The translations under genes and the position numbers were made by a program. From NCBI GenBank assembly GCA_036435485.1, contig CM071598.1:205695148-205759147 (forward strand): a DNA stretch of 64,000 nt, given 5' to 3'. The notes below the pieces were generated by a model. It was given only the letters and a program-made list of their open reading frames with translations. It was not told the origin of the DNA and did not search any database. Positions within the stretch are counted from its first letter, which is position 1; each line of letters starts with the position of its first letter. Below, in pieces: positions 23,401-33,957 of this stretch. Source of the DNA: Saposhnikovia divaricata. Lineage: Eukaryota > Streptophyta > Magnoliopsida > Apiales > Apiaceae.

Positions 23401-24162
23401 CTCGACTACCACATTTAGCACATAGACATTTACCGACTAGTACATCCATATACTTCCACATAATATCCAACCATTAACAATCCTTAAGGCCGAATATAAT
23501 ATCGAAGCCTCAATTACTACTAATATCATAATTACAATTTACAATCATCAAAATCCCCATATTTAACTTTCGAAATCACAACTTTATTACATAACAAGTT
23601 CCTAAATTTAAAACCCGGAAATATAACTCTAATAGTTAAAATCAATACTCATAAATTCTCCAAATTAACTCACGGAGATTAAAATCAATAATATTGTAAT
23701 TTAAACCAATTAAATTACAATAACCACATAATTTACTCTAATATGCAAATTAATAATTTCTTAACAATGATAACTTCCCGGTTTAAACTACGAAAATTAA
23801 ATCAATTATATCGCAATTAACTCTAATTTAATTATAACAATTCACATAACTCAAAACTAATTAACTACGAAAATTAAATAGGCACACGAGATTATACCAT
23901 TCCGCTTTCGATTCTAAAAAGCCCACCTTGCCGGAACTACCACCACCGCAGACATCGGGAAATCTCTCCCTCCCTCTCTCTGCAATCTCTCTCTCTGCAG
24001 TCTCTCTCTCTAAACCACTGCAGTCTCTCCCCCCGCTGTCACCACGATCCACGGCCACCACCACCGCCGGCCGCCGCCACCGCGCGGTGGGGCGCCGCCC
24101 CGCTCCTGCTGCACAGTCCCCTGCGGGAAATCTCTCCCACACAGATACACACACACAGCACG

Positions 24163-24195
<33 letters not shown>

Positions 24196-24945
24196 ATTGA
24201 TTTAATCTCCTCCTCCCAATCTCTCTTCTCCCCGCTGTCTCCCTTCTTCCCCGTTTTTCTTCTTCTTCCTTTATTTCCTTCTCCCCCTTTCTTTTTCCTC
24301 TTCCCCATTCTAGAGATTTCTCCAGCCTTCCTCATATTGGGCTTTGGCCCAACACTACAAATAATTACTACTAATACATTCTGACCCAATTATAATTAAT
24401 AAACGACTAAAAATCACAATTAAATAAAACTTCCGGAAAATTACACTTTTCATTTTTTTAAAATAAAGAATATAAAATTACAAGCACGTACATATTTTCG
24501 AAATATTTTTCGGATCAAAAATGAATTAAATATGGATTTTCAAAGTTTTGATCCTTTAAAAGCAATAAAACTCTTAAAATCATTTTAAAATACTCGACCA
24601 CCCAAATTAATCCACCCAACAATTTTAAAAACTCACTAAATATATAAAGATAATTTTACAAAGGATTTCATGATTTAATCCAACTCCGATAAATAAATAA
24701 AGATTTTTGAAGATCAATAATACTTGTTTTAAATATTTTTAAATCACTAAAATACAAATAAAAATATTGGGGCACACATTGGCACACATAAATCCATATA
24801 TACTCATATAAACTCGATACTAAATATCGTTGAACTCCACAACGATATTCTCAAATCCAATTCCATACTTTAAATACTAATTAACATAATTAAAACAATA
24901 AAAATAATAATAATAATAAATCCTACAATAATCCGGGATCTTACA
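20440..24945 (-). repeat. 5' LTR of the LARD element (4,506 bp)
   Basis: This is the copy adjacent to the primer-binding site, so transcription would start in it and run leftward. It differs from the left copy by few changes, including an extra GTAC near 22538 and one more CA near 24151. The 42-bp tandem repeat (22013-22136) and the GC-rich block (24050-24130) are both retained. Confidence 0.9.
22013..22136. repeat. 42-bp tandem repeat, three copies (right LTR)
   Basis: Units start at 22013, 22055 and 22097, identical in arrangement to the left LTR. Confidence 0.9.
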
Positions 24946-25166
24946 AAGGGACAATGCTTTGGAGAGAGGTGGTGTGAAATTAAATTTTTTGAGGGAGAGA
25001 TATCGCAAATGCCCGAACAAGGAGGATCAGGAGCTTCTAGAAATATATACACGGGGTTATGTATTTTATTTGTGTGGGGCGATATTGTTCCCCACAAAAT
25101 CAAACAATGTTGCTCATCCAAGATTAATTCCCATGTTGCTTGATACTTCTAGAATTTTTGGGTATG

Positions 25167-26186
25167 CTATACCCCCGTAATAGGTACAAATGGCATACTA
25201 TACCTATTTGTGCGGTATGTGGAGTCAAATACTACCACGTCTCCAAAATTTTTATATGCATTTAATGATCTTGGATCAACCCACAACATGGAACGCACCC
25301 GATTATCCTCATCAACATCTACTCGATAGAAAAAATCCCCAAAACTATTATATTTTAATTCTTGGAGTAATGTCAAACCTTCTTTGGCATCACTCGAATC
25401 AAATACATGATGTCTAATATCACGCAAAACATTCCTAATGTCTTGACTAGTAAATCCAATATTCTCTAAGCTTCCTGTAAGCTCACCCATTACATTCAAA
25501 GATTGTTGAGGCCCAATACCCGACTTACTCAAAATTATAATCAATTCTCGCATGATGGGTGTTATGTTTCTTGGCCTTTGCATGAAATGTACCTTACTAG
25601 GTGAAACCATCTCATGATTGTGTACCAAATGAACCAATGTTACCTCCCACTTATTTGATTTCTCTCTATGAATAACATACATTCGCGCCTTACATTTCGT
25701 TCTACCAAGAGAATCTCTTTTTCTCTTTTTTTTGGGAACTTCATCTTCATCATCCAAAGATTTTGAGGCTAATCTCCCACCCTTTCGACATATATACAAA
25801 CGCGAACAAATCTTGTTATTTTTTGAACGTTTATGTGTAGTTCTAATTATGACTTCAAAACCAATACGCCTACCATAATCTCTATAAAACCTCTCCGCTT
25901 CATCTAAACTATCGAATAATTCACCAACACATGGGCAAACATCATTCAAATCATCCAAAGAAACACCATTCTCAACATCTTCAACATCATCACCATCATC
26001 AACATCATCATAGACAACATCACCATCACCATCATCATTCTTAACATCTTCATTATTATCATCATCAAGATCTATTATTTTAGGTGTGTGTGGACGTTCG
26101 TTAACATCTTCATTTTCTACCTCAATCTCAACCTTACTAGGTGTCTTATTAGGAGATTTTAATTTCGAAAAAATGAAAGAAGCCAT
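25167..26186 (-). pseudogene. FAR1-like MULE transposase fragment (N-terminal 339 residues)
   Basis: The ATG is at 26186 and the frame ends at 25167. The first ~85 residues are charged, with an Asp run encoded by ATC-type triplets. The FAR1 DNA-binding domain (WRKY/GCM1-type zinc finger) follows at about 95-200: F-D-S-L-D-E-A-E-R-F-Y, G-F-E-V-I-I-R, K-C-K-A-R-M and the closing H-N-H. A linker then leads to the start of the MULE transposase domain, V-V-V-F-D-S-T-Y-R-T-N-R-Y, which holds the first catalytic Asp. The frame stops right after M-P-F-V-P-I-T-G-V, so the second Asp, the Glu and the SWIM zinc finger are missing. The cut coincides with the end of the PMD fragment read from the other strand. 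It could act only as a truncated DNA-binding protein, if at all. Confidence 0.85.
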
Positions 26187-26386
26187 GGGTTAAATAGAGA
26201 GCTAACCTTGAATTCCAAGCTCAGTCTTCAAAAATCTTAATTTGGGATTGGTACTCCAAGCTCAATCTTCAAAATCTTCAAATTTGGGTAAGATTTGACA
26301 AATAAACTAAGATTGGTAAAGTAGAAATAGGTATAGATTGGTGTAGATTAAGTTTGTAATGGTGTAAAATATATCTCCAAATGATT
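26187..26386 (-). other. Upstream region of the FAR1-like fragment
   Basis: A ~41-bp unit (CCAAGCTCA-TCTTCAAAA..AATTTGGG) occurs twice in tandem at about 26208-26287. No other gene is visible. A core promoter could not be assigned. Confidence 0.4.

Positions 26387-26456
<70 letters not shown>
26387..26456. repeat. (AT)n microsatellite, interrupted
   Basis: AT dinucleotides broken by three AAA steps. It marks the right edge of the PMD/FAR1 composite, mirroring the run at 13428-13481. Confidence 0.95.
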
Positions 26457-26458
<2 letters not shown>

Positions 26459-26877
26459 TTAGGCTCCTCAAAATGCCTATAGTGACAAGTTTTTACGAAA
26501 ATTGTTTTTTCTATCATTTTCAAACCTTTAAATAACATAATTCTGCATTTTATATTCTAAGTTTTTTGGCTTATACCAAAGTAAGACGTTCAAATTTTAA
26601 TACAAAATAAACAAAAAAGTATTTTGTAAAATAAAATTTTTTGGCATGTAAGAATGCATATACAAACAAAAAAATTAGGCGAAAATCACGTAAAATATAA
26701 TTACTGAAAGTACGGTTCACTAAATAAAATTGCGAACATAAGCGATTATGCTTCTCTTGAGTTCGCCATTTGGTTTGGCGGACTATACTATTTTTTTTCT
26801 CTTATTTTTTCAGTAGGCTATTTAAAGCATCTCCAATGATTGGTTAAAATGATATAAAATACTTATTGTATAAAATT
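26457..26877. other. AT-rich spacer, no gene seen
   Basis: It contains 26526-26606, the right-hand partner of the diverged direct repeat at 13345-13425. Nothing else was recognised. Confidence 0.35.
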
Positions 26878-27148
26878 TGTTAATGGAGTTGACTATAATA
26901 TAAATCTTGACATAATGTAAACTAGATTGACAGATTGGAGAAGATGAACTTTTCCATTGAGAGTAAAAGAATTGAAACAATATTCTGTACACAACTAACT
27001 AACTATCAATACAAGTCTAAGTGTTTATATAAATTACAAGCCAAGACACTAGTGGGAAAAGTTGTTACAAAACAATAACTAATTACTTGTTGACTTTTTG
27101 TGTATTGACTCCTGACTGCTTTGACTATTTGACTAAGTAATTCCAACA
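26878..27148 (-). repeat. 3' LTR of element D (~271 bp)
   Basis: On the minus strand it starts TGTTGGAATTACT directly after the G-rich tract. The likely end is ..AACA at 26878. A TATA box (TATATAAA on the minus strand, 27024-27031) lies inside. The left end is set only by the TG..CA rule. Confidence 0.6.
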
Positions 27149-29979
27149 CCCCCCTCAAGTTGGAGGGTGTAACAGGCAACCCCAACTTGGATAGGATAGC
27201 ATAATGCTGAATGCCAGAGAGAGGTTTAGTGAAGACATCTGCAAGCTGCTGTTTAATAGGCATATATGAGAGGGAAATTAAACCAGAAGCAAGCTTCTCG
27301 CGAACAAAATGGCAATCTAATTCGATATGCTTCGTGCGTTCATGGTAAACATGATTCTTGGCAATGTATATTGCTGCCTGGTTGTCATACTTGACTGCAA
27401 TAGGAGTAATATTAGGGACATCCAACTCAGAAAGTAATCGAGATAACCAAGCTAACTCAGCTGTAATACGGCGTATCGAACGATATTCAGCCTCAGCTGA
27501 TGATAAAGAAATAGTATGTTGTTTATTTGACTTCCAGGAAATAAGACTTCCACCAAGAAAAATGACATAACCACTAACAGACTTTCTAGTGTGAGGACAT
27601 GCTGCCCAATTAGCATCACAATAAGCTTCCACATCAAATGTGGGTTTGGAGTTAAACAGAATACCTTGTGCAGGGGAGCCTCGTAGATATTTAAGTACAT
27701 GAATGGCAACATCAATGTGGCTGTCGAGGAGAAGCCATAAATTGGCTTAAGTGTTGAACACAAAAAGAGAGGTCAGGTCTTGTATGGGTAAGATAGTTTA
27801 GCTTACCAACAAGTTTCCTGTAAAGAGAAGGATCTATAACTGGAGGTCCATGGTCATGTAAAAGTTTAACATTCAAATCCAGAGGAGAAACTACTGTAGA
27901 GTCTTGTAAACAATCAAACTCAGCTAACAAATCATTAGTAAATCTCTGTTGAGACATGACAACTCCCTCAACTTTGTTAAATTCCAGCCCTAGGAAATAA
28001 TGAAGATTTCCTAAGTCCTTTATCTTGAAAACAGAATCTAAGTACTGTTTAATAGAAGTAATTTATGATGTGTCATTACCAACCACAAGAATGTCATCGA
28101 CATAAACAGCAAGAAACAGAATCAAAGATCCATTTTTCTTATAGAATAAATAATGGTCATTCTTCGAGAATTTATAACCTTTTGATAACAAAAATGCAAT
28201 TAACTTTGTACGCCATTCCCTCGAAGCCTGCTTCAACCCATAAAGGGATTTTATCAATTTACAGACCAAATTTGAAGCAACAGAAAGGCCAGGAGGTGGT
28301 TTCATGTACACATCTTCGTGAAGATCACCATGGAGGAAAGCGTTGTTGACATCAAGTTGAGACATATGCCACCCCTTTTTGATAGCAATAGCAACAAGAC
28401 TACGAACAGTTGTCATTTTGACAACAGGAGAAAAGGTTTCTGTGTAATCTATACCTGCCTTTTGAGTAAATCCTTTAACAACTAAATGAGCCTTATATCG
28501 TTCTATAGTTCCATCAGCATGATATTTTATTTTGAAAACCCATTTGCAAGATATTGCTTTCTTGCCTGGAGGTAGAGGAACTAAAGACCATGTATTATTT
28601 GCTTCTAAAGCAGAGAATTTTGCTGCAATAGCCTGCTGCCACTCAGGATAAAGAGATGCTTCTTCATATGATGTAGGTTCAGGAATAGGAGTGAAAACTG
28701 AACTGACATTACAACATAAAGGAGAAGACTTGTTGATTTGATGATGTATTGGAGCAGAACATAGTGAAGTGAGAGTACATGAGCAGAAAGAAGGTGTACA
28801 AGTGATATGATTTGCATTATGGATATAATCATTAAGATAAGGTGGAGGTTTAGTAAGTCTAGATGACTTTCTAACAGGAAGAGAAACAAGAGGTAGAATA
28901 TGAGTGTTTGGAGGAGAATTAACAAGTGGAGTAGAATTAGGTGTGGTTGTCTGTGAAGTACGTGTATCTGTGTGAGAGTGATGAGGTACTGTTGAAGAAT
29001 TCTAATTTGAAATATCTGAAATTTGTGTGTGTGGAACTGTAGAATTGTATGGAGGGATAGTATGAGAAATAGGACTATGAGAAACAGGACTATGATCAGG
29101 TACTGATAATGGAATGTACTGAGATAAAGAAGCTTTGACATACGGAAAGATTGTCTCATGAAATTGTGTATCCCTAGAATATTGTATAGAATGATTTTCT
29201 AAATTCAAAAATTTATAGGCCTTTTTTCCAAAAGGATAACCAAGGAAAACACAAGGGATGGCTCTTGTAGAAAATTTATCTCTGTGAACTTTGGGTGTGC
29301 ATATGTAAGCAAGACAGCCAAAAGGTTTAAGATGGTCAAAGGAAGGAGACTTATTAAACAACAGTTCATAAGGTGAAGCTCCTGCAGGAACTGTTGAGGG
29401 AAATCTATTGATGAGATATGTAGAGGTAAGTACACAATCTCCCCAATATTTTATAGGAAGATTAGACTGAAAGAGCAGTGCCCTAGATGTCTCAAGAAGA
29501 TGTTTATGTTTTCTCTCCACAACACCATTTTGTTGTGGAGTATAAGCATATGAAGTCTAATGGGCAATACCTTTTGTCAAGAAATATGAAGTAGCAGCTG
29601 TACTAAGACCTAACTCTAGTGCATTATCAGTCCTAATAGTTTGAACTGTAGAGTGAAACTGATTTTCAACAAGAGCTACAAAATATTTGATAAAAGTAAA
29701 AGCATTACTTTTGCAGCTCAAAAGATGTGTCCATGTGGTTTTAGTATAGTCATCTACAATAGTTAAAAAATATTTATTATGATTATATGTAGAGACTTTA
29801 TAAGGACCCCATATGTCCACATGTATAAGTTGAAAAGGTTTGGAAGTATGAATAGTACTATGAGGAAAAGGATTTCTGTGTTGTCTGGCCTTAGCACATA
29901 TATCACAAAAGAAATCAGAATCAACATTCACACTACACAAAGACATAGTCTTGAGTTTTGACATAGGCAAATGGCCCAA
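27006..29979 (-). pseudogene. pol: copia pol of element D, with stops and a frameshift
   Basis: Domains in minus-strand order are: GAG-pre-integrase and zinc-binding end (C-D-I-C-A-K-A), integrase core (D of V-D-I-W-G-P, D of I-R-T-D-N-A, E of N-G-V-V-E-R-K), RT (Q-L-D-V-N-N-A-F-L-H-G and Y-V-D-D-I-L-V), and RNase H (Y-C-D-A-N-W, S-S-A-E-A-E-Y, Y-D-N-Q-A-A, ending LSKLGLP..SNLRG). In-frame stops lie at 29557-29559, 29002-29004 and 28063-28065. A frameshift between about 27715 and 27730 separates RT from RNase H. The last open frame runs on into the LTR. The second integrase Asp is followed by N-A instead of the usual N-G. The gene is not functional. Confidence 0.88.
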
Positions 29980-29980
29980 T

Positions 29981-31403
29981 TGAAAGGCATATGACTCAGC
30001 CTATTTGTAGTTCGAGGATCCTAATCCAATTAAACTAGATTGTAATAAGTAAATAATATCAACTGTCACAGGAATCTCAAAAGATGATAACCGTCAGAAG
30101 AAAAATCAACAAGTCAATCTATAGTTTTGATGTTTTACACTGGAAGAAGATTCAGATATCTGATCAGGCCTCAAGGTAGCATTTAAACAAATGGATTCAT
30201 TTAAGAGACAGAGATTTCTATAAGTGATAAGAAACAATTTCAGTACCGAATGATTGATGAGAGTGAAGAGTATAAAAAGACCACAGTGTTAAAGTCACGA
30301 TGAAGAACAGAGATTGGAGTTAGTCGTTCATGAACCAGACAGTACATCGAGCGTCAACATCATTCCAGTGTATGTTCCTTATCATAATTGCGTGGTTTGC
30401 AGCGGAGTATTGACTATTAAAGAATTTATATTAATTCTATTTTGATTGATTAAATCAAGTAATTAAGTTAATAAATAAATTAATTCTTTCAGAATTAATA
30501 TATTTGTTAAAGTGATTATTAGATTAATTAAATAAGAATTAATATGAAAAAGAAATAATTAGTTAAATGATTTTTATAAGTCATTTAATTAATTATAAAC
30601 TGAAAAATATGATGATATAACTATCAAACTGATAGTTATACCGATAGTCATATACAGTTCAAAGAAGAGATAGTCATATTCAGTTCAAAGAGGAGATAGT
30701 CATATGCAGTTCAATTGGATAGTCATATTTCATTCAAAGGGTAGTAATACCGAATGTTATATTGAAATGGATAGTAATACCGAATGTTATATTGAGCTGG
30801 TTAGTTATACCGAAAGTTATATTTAAACTGGACAGTCATATTACATTCAATTGATAGTCATACCGATTGTCATATTAATGTAAAATGATTGTTATATCAG
30901 TTTAAACTAAGTAATATGACTATGGCTGTGTTATATAAAGAAGCTGAATGCAGAAGAAAAGGATCAGTCGAGCATAACACAGAAAATACACACAGCAGCC
31001 CTTATATTTCTCTCTCAAGCTCAAGAACACTTACAAGTTAAATTCTGCAAATTCAAGTTCATCTCAGTTGTAATATCCTATCCATTGGAACTTGTTTACT
31101 TGTGATTCTTGTACTACTAGCGAATTAAGTTTCCTAGTTCACAAATTGATATCTTGATTTTTATTAACTAAATTAGCAAAGTTCATGTTGAATTTTCTAA
31201 TTAGTTATTAATTACTTGATAATCGTTTGGACTGATTTTGTAACACCCATCAAGTTAATATATTGTTATATTCAACTTGAAATTTGTGTTATATTATTCC
31301 GCACAAAATATTCATTTAAGTGAAAATTGTTTAACGAATAAATTTCGAGAAAATGGTATAGATTGTATTCAACCCCCCTTCTACAATCTTATCGGACCTA
31401 ACA
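29981..31403 (+). repeat. 5' LTR of element A (1,423 bp)
   Basis: It begins TGAAAGGCATATGACTC and ends CGGACCTAACA, the usual Sirevirus ends. A TATA box (TATATAAA) is at 30932-30939, preceded by a run of imperfect copies of GATAGTTATACCGATAGT (about 30620-30890). It differs from the 3' copy by roughly eight small changes that I noticed. Confidence 0.92.
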
Positions 31404-31404
31404 A

Positions 31405-31417
31405 TTGGCATCAGAGC
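31405..31417 (+). other. Primer-binding site of element A
   Basis: TTGGCATCAGAGC follows the LTR by one base. It matches the common TGGTATCAGAGC initiator-tRNA-Met site except for one base (C for T). Confidence 0.85.
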
Positions 31418-31501
31418 CTATTGATTGATACACAAATCAAGATCCTATTTTTACTCAATCAAAAATCAAGCTCGAATTTTTAACTCTCTTAAAAATTCAT
31501 C

Positions 31502-33957
31502 ATGTCAGCCAAAGGCAATGTTAAAATTCCTATCTTTAATAAAGATAACTATGACATGTGGAAAAACAAAATGGAGTTATTTCTTGATGTAGCAAATCCA
31601 ATATTTTTGTGGGTTTTGAAAAATGGACCAGTAATTCCTATCCAACATGATACTGAAACAGTTACAAATGGAATTGTAACAATACCTGCAAGATCCTATC
31701 CAAAGGACCCTAAGAACTTTACCTCTGAAGATAAGGAGGAAGCTGGATTGGATAAAAATTTGAGACTCATTCTATTAGATTCCCTAGATGCTGTAATGTA
31801 TAGCCATGTAAGGAATTGTAAAACTGCTAAGCACATCTGGGAAACTATTGAGATCATTAATGAAGGGACTGATGAAGTCAAGGAAAATAGACTTCAAATT
31901 TTGACCTCTGAATATGAACACTTTAGAGCTGGCCCTAATGAAGGCATTCAGGAAGTGTTCGAAAGGTATAACAAAATAATCAACAACTTGCAAGTTCATG
32001 GCAAGCAATATACTCAGAAGGAGATCAACATGAAGTTTTTACTGACTATGCCTACTCACTTGGAGCATAGAATCACTGCCATCAGAGAATCTAGAGATCT
32101 AACTCAGATTGCTCTTGAAAGGCTGTTTGGTGTTCTGAAAACATATGAATTAGAACAAGTACAGCAAAAGGAATTCTATGGCAAAGGCAGAATGGCAAAT
32201 TCTTCTACAGCTATAGTGGTTGAAGTTCCTAAGGAAATGGAAACTAAAGTTGTTCAACCTAACAGCTTCAACAAGGAACAAACTGAAGTGGAACATGGCC
32301 AAACACCAGCTACTCAGGATGGTGGAGAATTTTACTCACTTGAAGAGCTGGATCAATTGGAAGATGAATCTATGGCAATGATGATGAGACAATTCAGTAA
32401 CTTCAGATTCAGAAGAAATCCAAAGTTCAGGTTTAAGTCAAATAACAGATTTCAGAGAGGAGGTTCTTCATCCTCTAGTAACAGGGGATGTTATAAAACT
32501 GGAACTGTTGACAGAAGCAAGATCCGTTGTTTCAATTGTAATGAGTTGGGACACTTTGCTACTGAGTGTCAGAAACCCAAGCAAGCACAGAAGAAAGATT
32601 ATGCTTCTGAAAAGAAGAAGAGTGGAAGAGCTTATGTAGCTGCTGGTAAAAGCTGGGATGACACAGATAGCGAAGACGAAGAATATGGAAACTTTGCGCT
32701 GGTGGCAAATGCTGAATCATCAACTTATTACACCACACCGGTAACTCTTACTGATGCTGAGTTAATTCATAGTTTACGTAATTGCTTGAATAATGCACAA
32801 AAAGGGTACGAGAGAATAAGTCTTGTTAACACTAACCTTGAAAATGAAATGTTAGATTTAAAAAAGGTGCAGATTAATCAAGATAAGAATGTAGAAGAAA
32901 TAGCTCGACTTAATTACAGAGATAAGTCATTAGGAGAATACATGGTAAAACAAGTTGATAAGATTGCTGATCAAGATATCAGGATTAAAGAACTGGAAAC
33001 ACAGATTAGAGCTTGTTATAATACTGTTAAAGTTTCTAAAGAGTTCTTCAACAAACAAGAGTAGAACGAACTGTAGGAATAGGATTTGATTACAATCAAG
33101 CTGTTGGTTCTTTGAGTAATCATTCTCCTAATCCTATTTCAGCTAAAGAAAGAGGTATACCACATATTCTCAAGAATGTTGAAAAACCAATGTTTACAAA
33201 ATCTGATGCTGGCCCACCAGATATTCTTTCTATGGTTATACAAGAAGAAATGAGAAATGAGGATAGTGCAAATGGCGCAGTCCTTGTTAAGGATAAATGT
33301 GTTAAGGATAAAACTGTTAAGAACACTAATACAAAGAATGTTTCATCCAAGAAAAATGTCACAGTCTTTGTTAAGGCTAAATCAGTTGAGGACACTAACA
33401 CAATGAATGTTTCATCCAAGAAAGATGTACCTAAAGTACCAGTCAAAGTTGTTGAATCAGCTAGTTCTTCTAAGACTAGATTAGGTAGTAATAAGTTGAA
33501 ACAGAAAAATACCATGTCTACTATTGATTCTAATAATAAAGCATGTGGTATTATCAATTGTATATCTTGTGCTTTTAACAGTATGCGTGCTTATTTTAAT
33601 GGTAATTATGCATGTGTTAAACAGAATGCTCCTCGACAGCACATGAACAGGAACAATAATGTTCGATCTAAGACTGCTTTTCCTCCTCAAGTTAGGAGAG
33701 AGACATTTGCACCTAAGACTAAACAAAAGGTTACCAAGAATGTCTACCAGGTCAAATGTCCAGTCAATGACACAAGTGTTACTGCTGCGAGAGAAACATG
33801 GATACCTAAGATTAAACAAAAGATTTTCAAATCTGTTTATAAGGTTAAATGTTTATTGACTAAAGAGGTTAAAATTAAAAATGTTGTTTTGCCTGATAAA
33901 GGTCAATACTTTAAATACGCAGGACCCAATCAAATTTGGGTCCCGAAGAAGGTTTAA
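31502..33957 (+). pseudogene. gag: gag of element A, frameshifted
   Basis: The ATG at 31502 opens a 520-codon frame with the copia Gag core (I-P-I-F-N-K-D-N-Y-D-M-W at the start, E-R-L-F-G-V-L-K-T-Y-E-L-E near residue 215) and a CCHC zinc knuckle (C-F-N-C-x4-H-x4-C, about residue 345). An acidic and then a coiled C-terminal part follow. It stops at 33062-33064, but the homologous text (V-G-I-G-F-D-Y) resumes in another frame, so a frameshift near 33060 breaks it. The second part, to 33957, has repeated K-D-K / V-K-A-K units, a C-x4-C-x2-C cluster, and ends G-P-N-Q-I-W-V-P-K-K. Element B ends gag the same way. Confidence 0.85.

Larger units (their letters stand above)
14819..24945 (-). mobile_element. 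LARD-type LTR retrotransposon derivative, 10.1 kb, no pol
   Basis: Two near-identical direct repeats of about 4.5 kb enclose only 1,123 bp. The ends are TG..CA and the insertion is flanked by a perfect 5-bp duplication AAGGG (14814-14818 and 24946-24950). On the minus strand a primer-binding site TGGTATCAGAGC lies next to the right-hand LTR. A polypurine tract (AAGGTGGGTAGAA) lies next to the left-hand LTR, so the element is transcribed right to left. No gag, protease, integrase or RT frame exists. The tract's sequence context resembles Ty3/gypsy elements, which is inference. It must move using proteins from a relative. Confidence 0.9.
14386..25181 (+). pseudogene. PMD (plant mobile domain, MAIN-like) gene, split by a retrotransposon and truncated
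   Basis: The first coding part, 14386-14818, encodes the N-terminal half of a PMD protein. It shows I-H-L-L-Q-H-W-G-F, L-I-T-S-L-V-E-R-W-R, F-H-F-T-F-G-E-M-T-V-T-L-E-D-V and M-L-T-G-L-P-V. The frame is interrupted by the element at 14819-24945. It resumes at 24951, after the duplicated AAGGG, in the same frame with R-G-G-V-K-L-N-F-L, T-R-G-Y-V-F-Y-L-C-G and N-N-V-A-H-P-R-L. Similarity stops near 25168, and the stop at 25179-25181 follows six residues later. About 220 residues remain of a domain usually over 300. Host MAIN/MAIL1 proteins act in the nucleus in gene silencing and meristem maintenance, but PMD genes are also carried by transposons. The FAR1 fragment fused to its end favours the transposon origin here. 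Confidence 0.8.
26878..29980 (-). mobile_element. Ty1/copia element D (Ale/Retrofit-like), 5' part missing
   Basis: Reading on the minus strand, pol runs from the integrase zinc-binding region at 29979 to RNase H, and then the polypurine tract AACTTGAGGGGGG and the 3' LTR. At 29980 it stops abruptly where the LTR of element A begins (TG at 29981), so A inserted here. The gag and 5' LTR that should reappear on the far side of A are absent, lost at the junction near 58150. Confidence 0.85.

Noticed and set aside
28605..29159. Leu-rich 184-codon frame on the minus strand
   Set aside because: It is a shifted-frame reading of the linker and RT start of element D. The pol frame is the recognisable one.
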